Source of the DNA: Euryhalocaulis sp050486445
GTDB taxonomy: Bacteria > Pseudomonadota > Alphaproteobacteria > Caulobacterales > Maricaulaceae
DNA: 64,000 nucleotides
Direction: 5' to 3'
Assembly: GCA_050486445.1 (NCBI GenBank)
Contig: JBJHDH010000008.1
Location: forward strand, 20,100-84,099
The notes beneath the pieces are model-generated. The model saw only the letters and a program-made list of their open reading frames with translations, did no database searches and had not been told where the DNA came from. Position 1 is the stretch's first letter. Every line of letters begins with the position of its first letter. This document shows, in pieces, positions 18,841 to 27,620 of this stretch. Both the position numbers and the translations under genes were made by a program.

Positions 18841-20295
18841 GTGACTTTTCGGGCCATTTCTCGATTCGGCGCGGTGTTGGTGGCGGTTCTCATCGCCGCG
18901 CCTGGCCTTGCGCTGGCGCAGAGCGGCGGCCGCTACGCCTCTTTTGTCATCGACACCGACACCAATCGTGTCTTGCACTCCCGCAACGCCGACGAGCTGC
19001 GCTATCCCGCATCGCTCACCAAAATGATGACGCTCTACCTCCTGTTCGACGCCATTGAGGCGGGCGAGGTCGGGCTGAACGACCAGATGCCGATTTCGGA
19101 GCTCGCCGCGGCGCAGGAACCCTCCAAAATCTATGTCCGCGCCGGCGCCACGCTGCGGGTCGAAGATGCGATCCTGGCGCTCAGCGTGCGCAGCGCCAAC
19201 GACGTCGCCGTCGTGCTGGGGGAATATCTGGGCGGCAGCGTCGAGAATTTCGCCCTGATGATGACGGAAAAGGCGCGCGAGCTGGGCATGACGCGCACCC
19301 GCTTCCGCAACCCGCACGGCCTGCCGGACGAAGGGCAGATCACAACGGCGCGCGATATGGCGCGTCTGGGCGCGGCGCTGTTCGAAAACCACCCCGGCTA
19401 TTATCATTATTTCCATGCCGAGGAATTCCGCTACGGCAATGTCACCTATCGCAGCCATAACCGGCTGCTGGCCAATATGGACGGGGTGACGGGCGTTGAC
19501 GGCATCAAGACCGGCTATATTCGCGCCTCGGGCTATAATCTGGCCACCAGCGCCGAGCGCGACGGCCGCCGTATCGTCGCAGTGGTGATGGGCGGCTCCA
19601 CCAGCCGCATCCGCGACGCCCATATGGCCGATCTCGTGGAGCAGGCTTTCGTGGCGCTTGCCGATGGCGGCGAAGAGCCCTTCCTGGTCGCCACACTCAC
19701 CCCGGACGGGCTGCCCATCTCGCATATCGTTGGCGCGCCGATCCCGCCCGATCACGAAACCATGCTCGCTAACCGGCAGGAACAGGCGCGCGCCTTCGCC
19801 TTCGCCATGACGCGCCCGGCCGAGCATGGCGACGCCCGCTCCGACCGCGGCGTCCGCATCGTTCTGTCCGACACCGCCGGCGCGCCCGCTCCGGAAGAAC
19901 GCGCACGCGCCCAGGAACCCGCGCAGACGGGCGACAGCGACACGCCGCCCCCTGCCACGTTCCGCACGCCGATCCAGCCGGCTCCGCCGCCGGAAGACCG
20001 GCGCGAGGCAGCGCTGCGCACTGTGCTGCGCGATGACAACGACGCCTTCGGCCTAGGCTGGCAGATTCAGGTCGGCGCCTATCGTGACCAGGAAACGGCG
20101 CTGAGCCGCCTCGCCCAGCTGGAAGAGATGGCGCTCTCCGTACTCGCCGGCGCTGCGCGGCGGGTGGAAAACGCCACGCTGGAAGAGGGGGCCTGGTATC
20201 GCGCCCGCTTCTACGGTCTCACCGAAACCGCCGCGCGCGAGGCCTGCTCCGTGCTCGCCGCCCAGGGCGACGGCTGCTTCCCGGTCCGCCCGTAA
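18841..20295 (+). CDS. D-alanyl-D-alanine carboxypeptidase with C-terminal SPOR domain
   Basis: Periplasmic low-molecular-weight penicillin-binding protein that trims the terminal D-Ala of peptidoglycan stem peptides. The 484-aa protein starts at a GTG and has a signal peptide (cleavage after ALA near residue 26). The serine-peptidase motifs are complete: SLTK (Ser58, Lys61), SAN (118-120) and KTG (223-225). After a Pro/Ala-rich linker, residues from about 405 onward form a SPOR domain (GWQIQVGAYRDQETALSRL), which would target it to denuded septal glycan. The SPOR fusion suggests a role at the division site, as in other alphaproteobacteria. Confidence 0.93.
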   Translation: MTFRAISRFGAVLVAVLIAAPGLALAQSGGRYASFVIDTDTNRVLHSRNADELRYPASLTKMMTLYLLFDAIEAGEVGLNDQMPISELAAAQEPSKIYVRAGATLRVEDAILALSVRSANDVAVVLGEYLGGSVENFALMMTEKARELGMTRTRFRNPHGLPDEGQITTARDMARLGAALFENHPGYYHYFHAEEFRYGNVTYRSHNRLLANMDGVTGVDGIKTGYIRASGYNLATSAERDGRRIVAVVMGGSTSRIRDAHMADLVEQAFVALADGGEEPFLVATLTPDGLPISHIVGAPIPPDHETMLANRQEQARAFAFAMTRPAEHGDARSDRGVRIVLSDTAGAPAPEERARAQEPAQTGDSDTPPPATFRTPIQPAPPPEDRREAALRTVLRDDNDAFGLGWQIQVGAYRDQETALSRLAQLEEMALSVLAGAARRVENATLEEGAWYRARFYGLTETAAREACSVLAAQGDGCFPVRP

Positions 20296-20455
20296 GGGAC
20301 AGTCATAATCTTCCTATTACGGAAATGCCGGAGAGGGGCGAGCATCAGCTTTTCCCTCCATGGTTGAAATCGTCCCCTGCCCCCCTCAATAATGAGGCGC
20401 GCGGTCCTCACGCTGTTCAGGCCATGGCCAGCGAGGCGCCCGTTCGGGAGCGGCG

Positions 20456-22072
20456 ATGCGAACGCGATTATGGCCTCTGATTGCCAGTCTGGCCTCCGCT
20501 GGTTTTCCCCTCTGCGGACATGCCAATGATTCAGCCGTCCGTTTCACACAGGGCGATTGGGAACTGGCGTGTGACAACACGCGAGTATGCAGGGCTGCGG
20601 GATACCAGCGCGATGGCGACCCGCTGACGGTATCCGTACTTTTGACCCGTCAGGCGGGTCCAGATCAGCCGGTGAGCGCGGAATTGATGATCGGCCACAT
20701 GGAGGATCCTCCCGGCCGGCGTGAACTCTCCATGCGTATTGATGACATGGCCGTGGCGCCGGTCGTCCTGCTGAGCCACGCGACTCTGCCGGAAGCGCAG
20801 ACGGCGGCGTTGCTCGACGCCCTGCTCCGCGGCGCCCGGATTGAATGGGCCGCCGGCGCTGATCGCTGGCGCCTCTCAGGGGAAGGCGCCGCGGCCGTGC
20901 TGCGCAGGATGGATGAATTCCAGGGCCGCGCCGGCACGCAGGGCGCTATCGTGGAAAAGGGCGCGCGTGACGAAAACGCGGCGGCGGCGCCCGTCGCGCC
21001 CCCGGTTGTAAACGCCGCGCCTGTGCCGGAAGGACCGGAGAGCGCATGGCTTCTTCCGGCTCTCGAAGGGGACGCCTTGCGGAACACGCTGCGCGCTACG
21101 ATTGGCGACGAGTATTGTCCTTATCTGACAGAAGAAACCGAACTCTCCTCCATAACGGAAGCCGACCTCGAAGTGATGGCGCATCGTCTGTCGGATACGA
21201 TGCTGCTGGTCTCCACCAAATGCTGGACCGGCGCGTATAATGAGGGTTTCGGCTATTGGCTGATCGCGGAAAACCCTCCGCACAATCCTGTCCTCGTGAC
21301 GCCTTCCGGCGTTGACTATGGCGGCGGCGAGATATTTTCCGGGCATCGGGGCCGCGGCTATGGCGACTGCTGGTCCCATGACGCATGGACCTGGGACGGC
21401 GCCAGCTTTGTCCATACATGGTCGGCCACGAGCGGACTTTGCAAGGAGATCGCGGCAGGCGGCGCATGGACCCTGCCCACCGTCGTCACGGACGTGCGCC
21501 GGGCGGCGGAACCATCGGCAGACCCGGGACGCCGGGTGCTGGAATGCCAGACCGCATTCCCCCCGGCTTTGACCGCGGACCGCCTCACCGAAATGTTCGG
21601 TGCGGAGCAGGTGGAAAACACCAGCCTTCCTGTGGGGGAAGGCTTGTCCGAACCGGGCTCCGTCATCTTCGGCGGGTCCAGCGAAGACCGGCTGGAAATC
21701 CTCTGGCATGACGCCGCGAACCTGGCCCATCCCCGGCTGGTGCGGATACGCGGCGACAGCAGCAACTGGCGGACAGAGCGTGGTCTGTCGCTGGGCGACG
21801 GCCTGCAAAGCGTCGAGCGGCTGAACGAAGGGCCTTTCCGGCTGGCCGGATTCGAATGGGATTACGCGGGCGTTCAGACGGCCTGGTCCGGCGGCTCTCT
21901 TGAACGGACGGAATCCGCCAATTGCGGCGTGCGCATCCGGATGGCGCCGGACGACCCCGAGACCCTGATGGATTTATACATCCAGGTTCTCGGGGATGAT
22001 GACTTCCCGTCCACGCATCCCGCGATGCAGGCGCTCAATCCGCGCATCCAGGAACTATGGCTGGAGTATTAG
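20456..22072 (+). CDS. DUF1176-type exported protein with extra C-terminal region
   Basis: 538-aa protein with a signal peptide (residues 1-23, cut after GHA). Residues 30-350 match the DUF1176 pattern I know from proteobacterial exported proteins: QGDWELACDNTRVCRAAGY near the start, a Cys pair, RMDEFQGRAGTQGAIV, SWSHDAWTWDG and a GLCKEI segment. Residues 365-538 form a second part (RVLECQTAFPPALTADRLTEMFG...LEILWHDAANLAHP) that is not in plain DUF1176 proteins and looks like a separate domain. Function unknown. It lies 160 bases after the carboxypeptidase and need not be co-transcribed. Confidence 0.8.
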   Translation: MRTRLWPLIASLASAGFPLCGHANDSAVRFTQGDWELACDNTRVCRAAGYQRDGDPLTVSVLLTRQAGPDQPVSAELMIGHMEDPPGRRELSMRIDDMAVAPVVLLSHATLPEAQTAALLDALLRGARIEWAAGADRWRLSGEGAAAVLRRMDEFQGRAGTQGAIVEKGARDENAAAAPVAPPVVNAAPVPEGPESAWLLPALEGDALRNTLRATIGDEYCPYLTEETELSSITEADLEVMAHRLSDTMLLVSTKCWTGAYNEGFGYWLIAENPPHNPVLVTPSGVDYGGGEIFSGHRGRGYGDCWSHDAWTWDGASFVHTWSATSGLCKEIAAGGAWTLPTVVTDVRRAAEPSADPGRRVLECQTAFPPALTADRLTEMFGAEQVENTSLPVGEGLSEPGSVIFGGSSEDRLEILWHDAANLAHPRLVRIRGDSSNWRTERGLSLGDGLQSVERLNEGPFRLAGFEWDYAGVQTAWSGGSLERTESANCGVRIRMAPDDPETLMDLYIQVLGDDDFPSTHPAMQALNPRIQELWLEY

Positions 22073-22095
22073 GGCGCGGATCGCGCGCCTCACTC

Positions 22096-22386
22096 TCAGT
22101 GCCGCGTCGGGGGCGTGCGGTGCGCCAGCAGCCATTCGCGCGCCGCGCGCTGCGCCGCGGCGATTTCCGCCGTGCTCATTTCATGGGCGAGATCGGCGCG
22201 ATACTGCTTCGCCGCGTCATTGCCCATCATGGCCGCCAGATTGAACCATTTATGCGCCTCGATCAGATTGGCGGTCTCGCCCTCGCCGGTCGAATAGATC
22301 AGCCCCAGCCGGTACAGATCCTCGCCCGAAGGGTCGGCCTGCAACGCCTGATGCGCTTCGCGCACTTCGATGTCGGTAAACGCCAT
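22096..22386 (-). CDS. Small Sel1-repeat protein
   Basis: 96-aa cytosolic protein with one to two Sel1-like (TPR-like) helix pairs: GEDLYRLGLIYSTGEGE followed by LIEAHKWFNLAAMMGNDAAKQYR, the classic A-x-KWFxLAA-x-GN signature. Protein-protein interaction role likely, partner unknown. The start at 22386 is supported by GGGAG at 8 bases; an upstream ATG at 22452 lacks one. The 256-base gap before it (22387-22642) contains nothing else I can identify. Confidence 0.85.
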   Translation of the reverse strand: MAFTDIEVREAHQALQADPSGEDLYRLGLIYSTGEGETANLIEAHKWFNLAAMMGNDAAKQYRADLAHEMSTAEIAAAQRAAREWLLAHRTPPTRH

Positions 22387-22642
22387 GGAACTTCTCCCAC
22401 CTTGAAATGGCGCGCCAGACCTCTTCCCCGAGTCCGTACGCCCCCTCATCACCCGTAACGGCGTCTGCGCGCCGTGTGGGAATCAGTTTTTCGCTCCTGC
22501 GTTTGAAAAACGGTTAAGCCTGACATTCGGGTTCATGCGTCGCGGAATTTTTCATCAAATACCGTGCGAATTCGTGCTGACTGTGGCGCCCGCGCAGCGC
22601 TCAATTTGTTTACAGTCGTGAAGAACGGGTAAATTCAGTCAG

Positions 22643-24394
22643 TTACGAGACCGGCTGGCGGCGGCGGCGCAGCCGTTCTGGCCCGCCGCCCAGCTCTTTC
22701 AGCGCCTCGACCGTGGCCACATAGCCCGCCTCCACCGCCCGGTCGAAGGCGCGCCAGTCGCGCATATCGACGCCGCTCAGCGGCGGAGCGATCAGCAAAT
22801 CGGCGACGCGGCTGTGCGCCAGCGCCTCGCCCTGCATCCCCACCGTAGCGGAGCGGATCAGCAGACTCGCAATCGGTGGCGGCTCGCGCAGGCCGTGGCG
22901 CAGCGCCCAGCCGAAAAAACCCGGCGTATCGACAAAGTCCTGCGCGTTGATGGCGCCGACCCGGCTCACATTCACGCCCACAATCGGGCCGCGATGGAAA
23001 TTGCGCATTTGCTCGGCCGGGAAATTGACCATCACTGCGCCGTCCACCAGCACCTGGTCGTCATGGATGCTGGGCGGCACCAGACCGGGAATGGCGACCG
23101 AGGCGCGCAGCGCATGGCGCAACACGCCGCTGCGATGGACATGCGGCTGGCCTGATGAAAGATTAGCCGAAACGCAGAAAAATGGCCGCTCCAGATCGCT
23201 GATCTCGGTGTCGCCGAAATGCTTTTTCAGGCGGCGTTCCACCAGCTCGCCCTTGGTCAGCGCCACCACGGGCAGCACCCAGTCGCTCAGCGGCGACGAA
23301 CTGACAAAGGCGTCGCGCATCCGCCGCTCCAGCTCGTCATCGTCCCAGCCCATGCCGACGCCCGCGGCGACGATGGCGCCCATGCTGACGCCGCCCAGAA
23401 AGTCGAAGATAAACCCCGCCTCGCGCAGCGCCCGCACCGCGCCGACATGGGCGTAGGCGCGCGCGCCGCCGCCGGAGAGCACCAGACCGATAGAGCGCGC
23501 CGTGATCGTACGCGCCAGCATGGCCAGGTCGTCCTCATTGCCCGGCCGCCAGTGGAACAGCCGCGCCGCGCCGGCCGCCTTGCGCCATTGTCCGGCGCTG
23601 GCGCCCAGCCCCGTCTCGCCGGGGTGCAGCATCACCAGGTCGATCAGCCGCAGCTTCGACAACGGCGAAAAATCCTCGGGGAAGACCGGCCAGGATGGCC
23701 GCGCATCGGCCCGCGCCATCAGCCAGATCCGGTCGGCCTGACGCAGCACCGAGCGCGTCCAGCGGGAATCATTCAGCGCCGCGCAGATCAGCACATAGTC
23801 ATTCTCCGCCTCCATGGCGGCGAGATCGGCCTCGTCCTCCTCCCCGCCATCCAGCGGCGGAGCGCGAAAGCCGATGCGCGCGCCGCCAGCCCGCATCCTC
23901 TCGGCCAGAATCCGGCCAAGGGCCGCGAGATCGACGGAGGGCGAGGCGGCGATCAGCGCAAACACGCGCGGCGCGCTGCTGCGCGGCGTGTTGCGGCGCA
24001 TCCGCGCCACCATCAGCCGGGTCAGATCGCCCATCAGTTCCGGCGTCCGCCGCACGATGGCGAAGAACGCGCTCTTGGGGATCGCGACCACTTCACTGTC
24101 GCGGATGGCGTAGACGCTGGCGCTGTGCGCGTCGTCGGCGAACAGCGCCATCTCCCCCACCGGCTCGCCGGCGCGGATTATGCCCAGCAGCTCCAGCCGG
24201 CCGTCCTCGGTCTCGTTAAAGGCGCCCAGCGCACCGCTGACTGCCAGATAGAAATGGTCGGCCGGATCGCCCCGCAGGAACAACGGCGTCCCCCCCGGCA
24301 CGGCGTACCAGACCGCGGCGCGCCGCGCCGCCCGGCGGCCCGCGGGCCCCAGCCGCTGGAAAAACGGCGTATCGAAGACCTGCTCCGGGATCAT
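22643..24394 (-). CDS. Cyclic-nucleotide-binding / patatin-like phospholipase (NTE-like)
   Basis: 583-aa two-domain protein. Residues 5-125 form a cNMP-binding beta-roll (GGTPLFLRGDPADHFYLAVSG and GEPVGEMALFADDAHSAS). Residues about 140-290 are the middle domain common to bacterial NTE homologues (RQADRIWLMARADARP). Residues 300-470 are the PNPLA hydrolase: oxyanion GGGARAYAH (308-), nucleophile GVSMG (Ser337) and the DGA dyad (Asp451). It probably hydrolyses lysophospholipids at the membrane. In the phosphate-binding cassette the Arg that usually contacts the cyclic phosphate appears replaced by His90, so nucleotide binding is doubtful. The start at 24394 is chosen over 24430 because MIPEQVF fits the family start. 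Confidence 0.9.
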   Translation of the reverse strand: MIPEQVFDTPFFQRLGPAGRRAARRAAVWYAVPGGTPLFLRGDPADHFYLAVSGALGAFNETEDGRLELLGIIRAGEPVGEMALFADDAHSASVYAIRDSEVVAIPKSAFFAIVRRTPELMGDLTRLMVARMRRNTPRSSAPRVFALIAASPSVDLAALGRILAERMRAGGARIGFRAPPLDGGEEDEADLAAMEAENDYVLICAALNDSRWTRSVLRQADRIWLMARADARPSWPVFPEDFSPLSKLRLIDLVMLHPGETGLGASAGQWRKAAGAARLFHWRPGNEDDLAMLARTITARSIGLVLSGGGARAYAHVGAVRALREAGFIFDFLGGVSMGAIVAAGVGMGWDDDELERRMRDAFVSSSPLSDWVLPVVALTKGELVERRLKKHFGDTEISDLERPFFCVSANLSSGQPHVHRSGVLRHALRASVAIPGLVPPSIHDDQVLVDGAVMVNFPAEQMRNFHRGPIVGVNVSRVGAINAQDFVDTPGFFGWALRHGLREPPPIASLLIRSATVGMQGEALAHSRVADLLIAPPLSGVDMRDWRAFDRAVEAGYVATVEALKELGGGPERLRRRRQPVS

Positions 24395-24555
24395 GGCCGG
24401 GGAGTGTGGCGTAAGCGCGCCCGGCGTCAACGCATCCCCGCCTGGCTCCGATCATCACGTCCGGGGCGAACTGGCCCCGCTTTTGCTCCCCTCCCACGCG
24501 AAACGGCCGCCCAAAGCCCGAAATGAAACAGAGGCGCGGCCTATTGGAGGGTGTG

Positions 24556-25476
24556 ATGGATTCGATGGCGTTTCATTCCTGGACTCCCCGGATGTCCCGC
24601 GATTTCGGCGAGGCGGTCGTCAAGGCGCGCCACCGCCTGACCGAATCGAAGCTGTTCAGCGACGAGGCTCTGGCCGCCCTGGTGGATAATCACCCGCGCG
24701 AACTGGCCGATTTCTGCACCCCGTCCCATGACGAGGACGGCGGCGACATCCTTTCGGTGGGCGAGATCGGCGACATGAGCGGCGCGGCGCTGATCCGCGC
24801 GGCGCATCAGGGCCGGCTGTGGATCAATCTGCGCCGGGCGATGAACATCCATCCCGAATACCGTGATCTGATCGAAAGCGCTTTCGCCGAGCTGCGCCGC
24901 CTGGCCCCGCGCTTCCGCCCGACCCGCTTCAGCGGCGGCATTCTGATCTCCTCGCCCAGCGCCCGCGTGCCCTATCACGCCGACAAGACAGACGTGATCC
25001 TGTGGCATGTGCGCGGGGTGAAGCGCATCTATGTCTATCCCAACACCGCACCGCACATCCGCGACGAGGATCTGGAAACGCGCATGCTGGACATGTCGCG
25101 CGAAGACCTGCCCTATAACGCCGCGCTGGAAAAAGAGGTGCGCGAATACGAACTGGCGCCGGGCGACATGCTGTCTTGGCCGCTGCACAGCCCGCACCGG
25201 GTGGAAAACGTGCGCGGCCTGAATGTCTCGGTAACCACGGAATATTCGAGCTGGCGATCCGCCCTCTCCAACGGCGTCTATTACACCAACGCCGTGCTGC
25301 GCCGCCGCTTTGGCATCACGCCGCCGCTGGCCCAGCAGGCCGGCTTCGCCGAACAGGCGGCCAAGCTGGTTCTGTCGCACGCCTTCCGCCGGCTGGGCTG
25401 GGGCGACGCCGCCGCCGAAGCTTACACGCCGCCGCGGGCCGACCTCACTGAAGCCATGGGTCCGGTCACGGCGTAA
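24556..25476 (+). CDS. Cupin-like (JmjC-type) Fe(II)/2-oxoglutarate protein
   Basis: 306-aa protein. An iron-binding facial triad can be read from PYHADKTD (His141, Asp143) and SPHRVEN (His214), with the second beta-sheet WHVRGVKRIYVYP between them, as in cupin_8/JmjC dioxygenases. The segment APGDMLSWPLHSPHRVE is typical of that fold. Substrate unknown; proteins of this type often hydroxylate amino acids or act in secondary metabolism. GGAGG five bases before the ATG at 24556 fixes the start against a more upstream ATG (24523). Expressed alone; divergent from the patatin-like gene. Confidence 0.8.
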   Translation: MDSMAFHSWTPRMSRDFGEAVVKARHRLTESKLFSDEALAALVDNHPRELADFCTPSHDEDGGDILSVGEIGDMSGAALIRAAHQGRLWINLRRAMNIHPEYRDLIESAFAELRRLAPRFRPTRFSGGILISSPSARVPYHADKTDVILWHVRGVKRIYVYPNTAPHIRDEDLETRMLDMSREDLPYNAALEKEVREYELAPGDMLSWPLHSPHRVENVRGLNVSVTTEYSSWRSALSNGVYYTNAVLRRRFGITPPLAQQAGFAEQAAKLVLSHAFRRLGWGDAAAEAYTPPRADLTEAMGPVTA

Positions 25477-25535
25477 GATGCGATGCATGGGCCGCGCGCT
25501 TGCGCGGCCCGCCGCGCCCTGTCTATCTCCGGCGC

Positions 25536-25934
25536 ATGGCGCTGCATCTGGTCAAACTCTGCGTCGGCGTCGATTCCGTCGCTGACCTCGAACGCTGGGT
25601 GAAAACCCGCCAGCAGCCTTCCCATGTCACACGCCAGACCCCGCGCCGCGCGGCGGAGATTCTGGAGGGCGGCTCGCTCTACTGGGTCATTCGCGGCGTT
25701 ATCCAGTGCCGCCAGCGCGTGCTGGAGGTGAAGCCCGCGCGCAAGCAGGGCCAGCCCGCCTGCCGCATCGTGCTGGCGCCGGAGATCGTGCTCACCCGCC
25801 CCGCGCCGCGACGGGCGTTTCAGGGCTGGCGCTATCTGGACGCAAAGGACGCGCCCGCCGACATCGCCCCCGGCAAGGACGGCGCCCTGCCGCCGGACCT
25901 TCAGCGCAAACTTATCGAGCTTGGCGCGTGGTAG
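25536..25934 (+). CDS. DUF1489 family protein
   Basis: 132-aa conserved alphaproteobacterial protein of unknown function. Recognised by the start MALHLVKLCVGVDSVADLERWV, the basic core THVTR-like HVTRQTPRRAAEILEGGSLYWVIRG, and the C-terminal FQGWRYLDAKDAPAD. Length is normal for the family. Its last 23 bases overlap the 3' end of panC on the other strand, so the two genes converge. Confidence 0.85.
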   Translation: MALHLVKLCVGVDSVADLERWVKTRQQPSHVTRQTPRRAAEILEGGSLYWVIRGVIQCRQRVLEVKPARKQGQPACRIVLAPEIVLTRPAPRRAFQGWRYLDAKDAPADIAPGKDGALPPDLQRKLIELGAW

Positions 25935-26805
25935 GCGCGCGGAACGGCCAGTTGTCGATCAGCCGCACATCACCCAGCCGCGCCGCGGCCAGCACCCGCG
26001 CCGCCTCGCCCGGCGCCGCTTCGCTCAAGGGCAGGAGATCGCGCTCGGCCCGCGCCTCCAGATAATCCACCCGGTCAAACCCCGCTTCGATCAGCGCCGC
26101 CCGCCCGGCCTCCAGCGCCGGACCCGCCGCCGCCCCTCCGGCCAGCGCCTCCGCCGTCCGGCGCAGCACCACGTTCAGCCGCCCCGCCACGGCGCGCTGG
26201 TCCGGGGAGAGCCGCCGGTTGCGCGACGACATGGCCAGCCCGTCCGCCTCCCGCATCGTCGGCCCGGCGAGGATGCGGACGCTGAAATCGAGGTCCGCTG
26301 CCAGCCGGCGGATCATCTGCAATTGCTGAAAATCCTTTTCACCGAACACTGCGACATCCGGCTGTATCTGGTTGAAAAATTTGGAGACAACCGTGGCCAC
26401 GCCATCGAAATGCCCCGGCCGGTCCGCCCCGCACAGGATCTCCGTCAGACCGGCGACCCGCACATTGGTGGCGAAACCGTCCGGATACATTTCCGCAGCG
26501 TCCGGGGCGAACAGCAGGTCGCAGCCCCGCGCCGCCAGCAGGGCCGCGTCCGCCGCCTCGCCGCGCGGATAGGCGTCGAAATCCTCGCCGGGGCCGAACT
26601 GCGCCGGGTTCACGAAAATACTGGCCACGACCCGGTCCGCGTTCGCCCTGGCGATATCGACCAGCGACACATGACCGTCATGCAACGCCCCCATCGTGGG
26701 CACAAAGCCGATGCGCGCCCCCGCCGCGCGCCAGCCGGAAAGCACGATGCGCAGATCGGAAACAGTGCGGACAACGGGCAGCGCGGCGGGCGGGCTCTCT
26801 GGCAT
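25912..26805 (-). CDS. panC: Pantothenate synthetase
   Basis: Joins pantoate and beta-alanine using ATP, last step of vitamin B5 synthesis. The 297-aa protein has the nucleotide motif PTMGALHDGH, the substrate segment FVNPAQFGPGEDFDAYPR, the loop GEKDFQQLQMIRR and the KMSKS-like MSSRN. All are intact. Start at 26805 (MPESPP) is chosen over 26832 because the additional codons are atypical; no strong SD decides. Converges with the DUF1489 gene; divergent from the SPOR lipoprotein/mipZ operon. Confidence 0.95.
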   Translation of the reverse strand: MPESPPAALPVVRTVSDLRIVLSGWRAAGARIGFVPTMGALHDGHVSLVDIARANADRVVASIFVNPAQFGPGEDFDAYPRGEAADAALLAARGCDLLFAPDAAEMYPDGFATNVRVAGLTEILCGADRPGHFDGVATVVSKFFNQIQPDVAVFGEKDFQQLQMIRRLAADLDFSVRILAGPTMREADGLAMSSRNRRLSPDQRAVAGRLNVVLRRTAEALAGGAAAGPALEAGRAALIEAGFDRVDYLEARAERDLLPLSEAAPGEAARVLAAARLGDVRLIDNWPFRAPTTRQAR

Positions 26806-26871
26806 GGCGCGACCATACGCCATGCGCGCCAAAGCAAAAGACGTCCCCGATCCCCTTTCGCCGCGCCATGC

Positions 26872-26886
26872 TTAAGGCCCAATTAA
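26872..26886 (+). promoter_or_regulatory. Perfect CtrA-type box TTAA-N7-TTAA
   Basis: TTAA (26872-26875), seven bases, TTAA (26883-26886), continuing ACCAT as in the Caulobacter CtrA consensus. In this GC-rich sequence such a match is rare; I found only this full site in the window. It lies between the divergent panC and SPOR-lipoprotein/mipZ genes and could act on either. That it is bound by CtrA is inference. Confidence 0.65.
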
Positions 26887-26909
26887 CCATAATGGCGCTC
26901 AATGGCGGC

Positions 26910-27620
26910 ATGAGTGGGGGCGCGGCGAAAGCACATCTATCTGTAACCGCCGCGGCGGCGCTGCTGCTGTGCGGCTGCGCCACCGGCGATGGCTGGACTC
27001 CCCTGCCACGCCCCGGCGACCCCATCGACCTGCCCGGCCTCGCCATACGCGTCTCGGCGCAGTTGCAGGAGACGGCGGGGGACGACCCCGAACGGCTGGC
27101 GGCGGTGGAGCTGGAGCTGCGCCGCGTCGCCGACGCTTTGTCCCCGCCCTCGCCCGATGCGCTGGCCCGCGCCGCCGCGCTTGCGCCTTCGCGCGCTCAG
27201 CCACAGACCGCCGCCGCATCCACGGACGAGCCCTCCGCCAGCCCCGCCGGGGCTGCGTCCGAAAGCGCCGCCACCGCGCAGGAATCCGCCGCCACGCCGG
27301 CCCAGGCCGCCAGCGGCCCCTACCCGCCTGCACCGCCGCTTTCCAGCGCGCGCAGCCTGTTCCCGGCGCTGACGCTTGGAACCTATCCGAACGCGGACAC
27401 CGCGCGCGCCGCCTGGTTCGGCATGAACGCCGCGCATGGCGACGCGCTGGCCGGGCTCGACGCCCGCGTCGAATCCGTGACCCGCGAAACCGGCGCGCCC
27501 GCCTTCATTCTCAAGGCCGGGCCGTTCGCCAGCGCGCAGGAGGCTGAAAGCCTCTGCGGCCGCCTGCGTCAGGCCGGCGCGGTCTGCGCCGCCGGCGACT
27601 TCACCGGCGCGCCGCTATGA
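26910..27620 (+). CDS. SPOR-domain lipoprotein upstream of mipZ
   Basis: About 236 aa. A short basic N-terminus and hydrophobic core lead to the lipobox LLCGC, so the product should be a lipoprotein. A low-complexity Ala/Pro/Ser/Glu linker (about residues 85-150) follows, then a SPOR-like domain (LTLGTYPNADTARAAWFGMN... FILKAGPFASAQEAESLCGRLRQAG). It may bind septal peptidoglycan. The stop overlaps the mipZ start (ATGA), which suggests a division-related operon. The start is uncertain: 26868, 26892 and 26910 are in frame. The first lies before the CtrA-type box, so I prefer 26910; no good SD is visible. Confidence 0.8.
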   Translation: MSGGAAKAHLSVTAAAALLLCGCATGDGWTPLPRPGDPIDLPGLAIRVSAQLQETAGDDPERLAAVELELRRVADALSPPSPDALARAAALAPSRAQPQTAAASTDEPSASPAGAASESAATAQESAATPAQAASGPYPPAPPLSSARSLFPALTLGTYPNADTARAAWFGMNAAHGDALAGLDARVESVTRETGAPAFILKAGPFASAQEAESLCGRLRQAGAVCAAGDFTGAPL

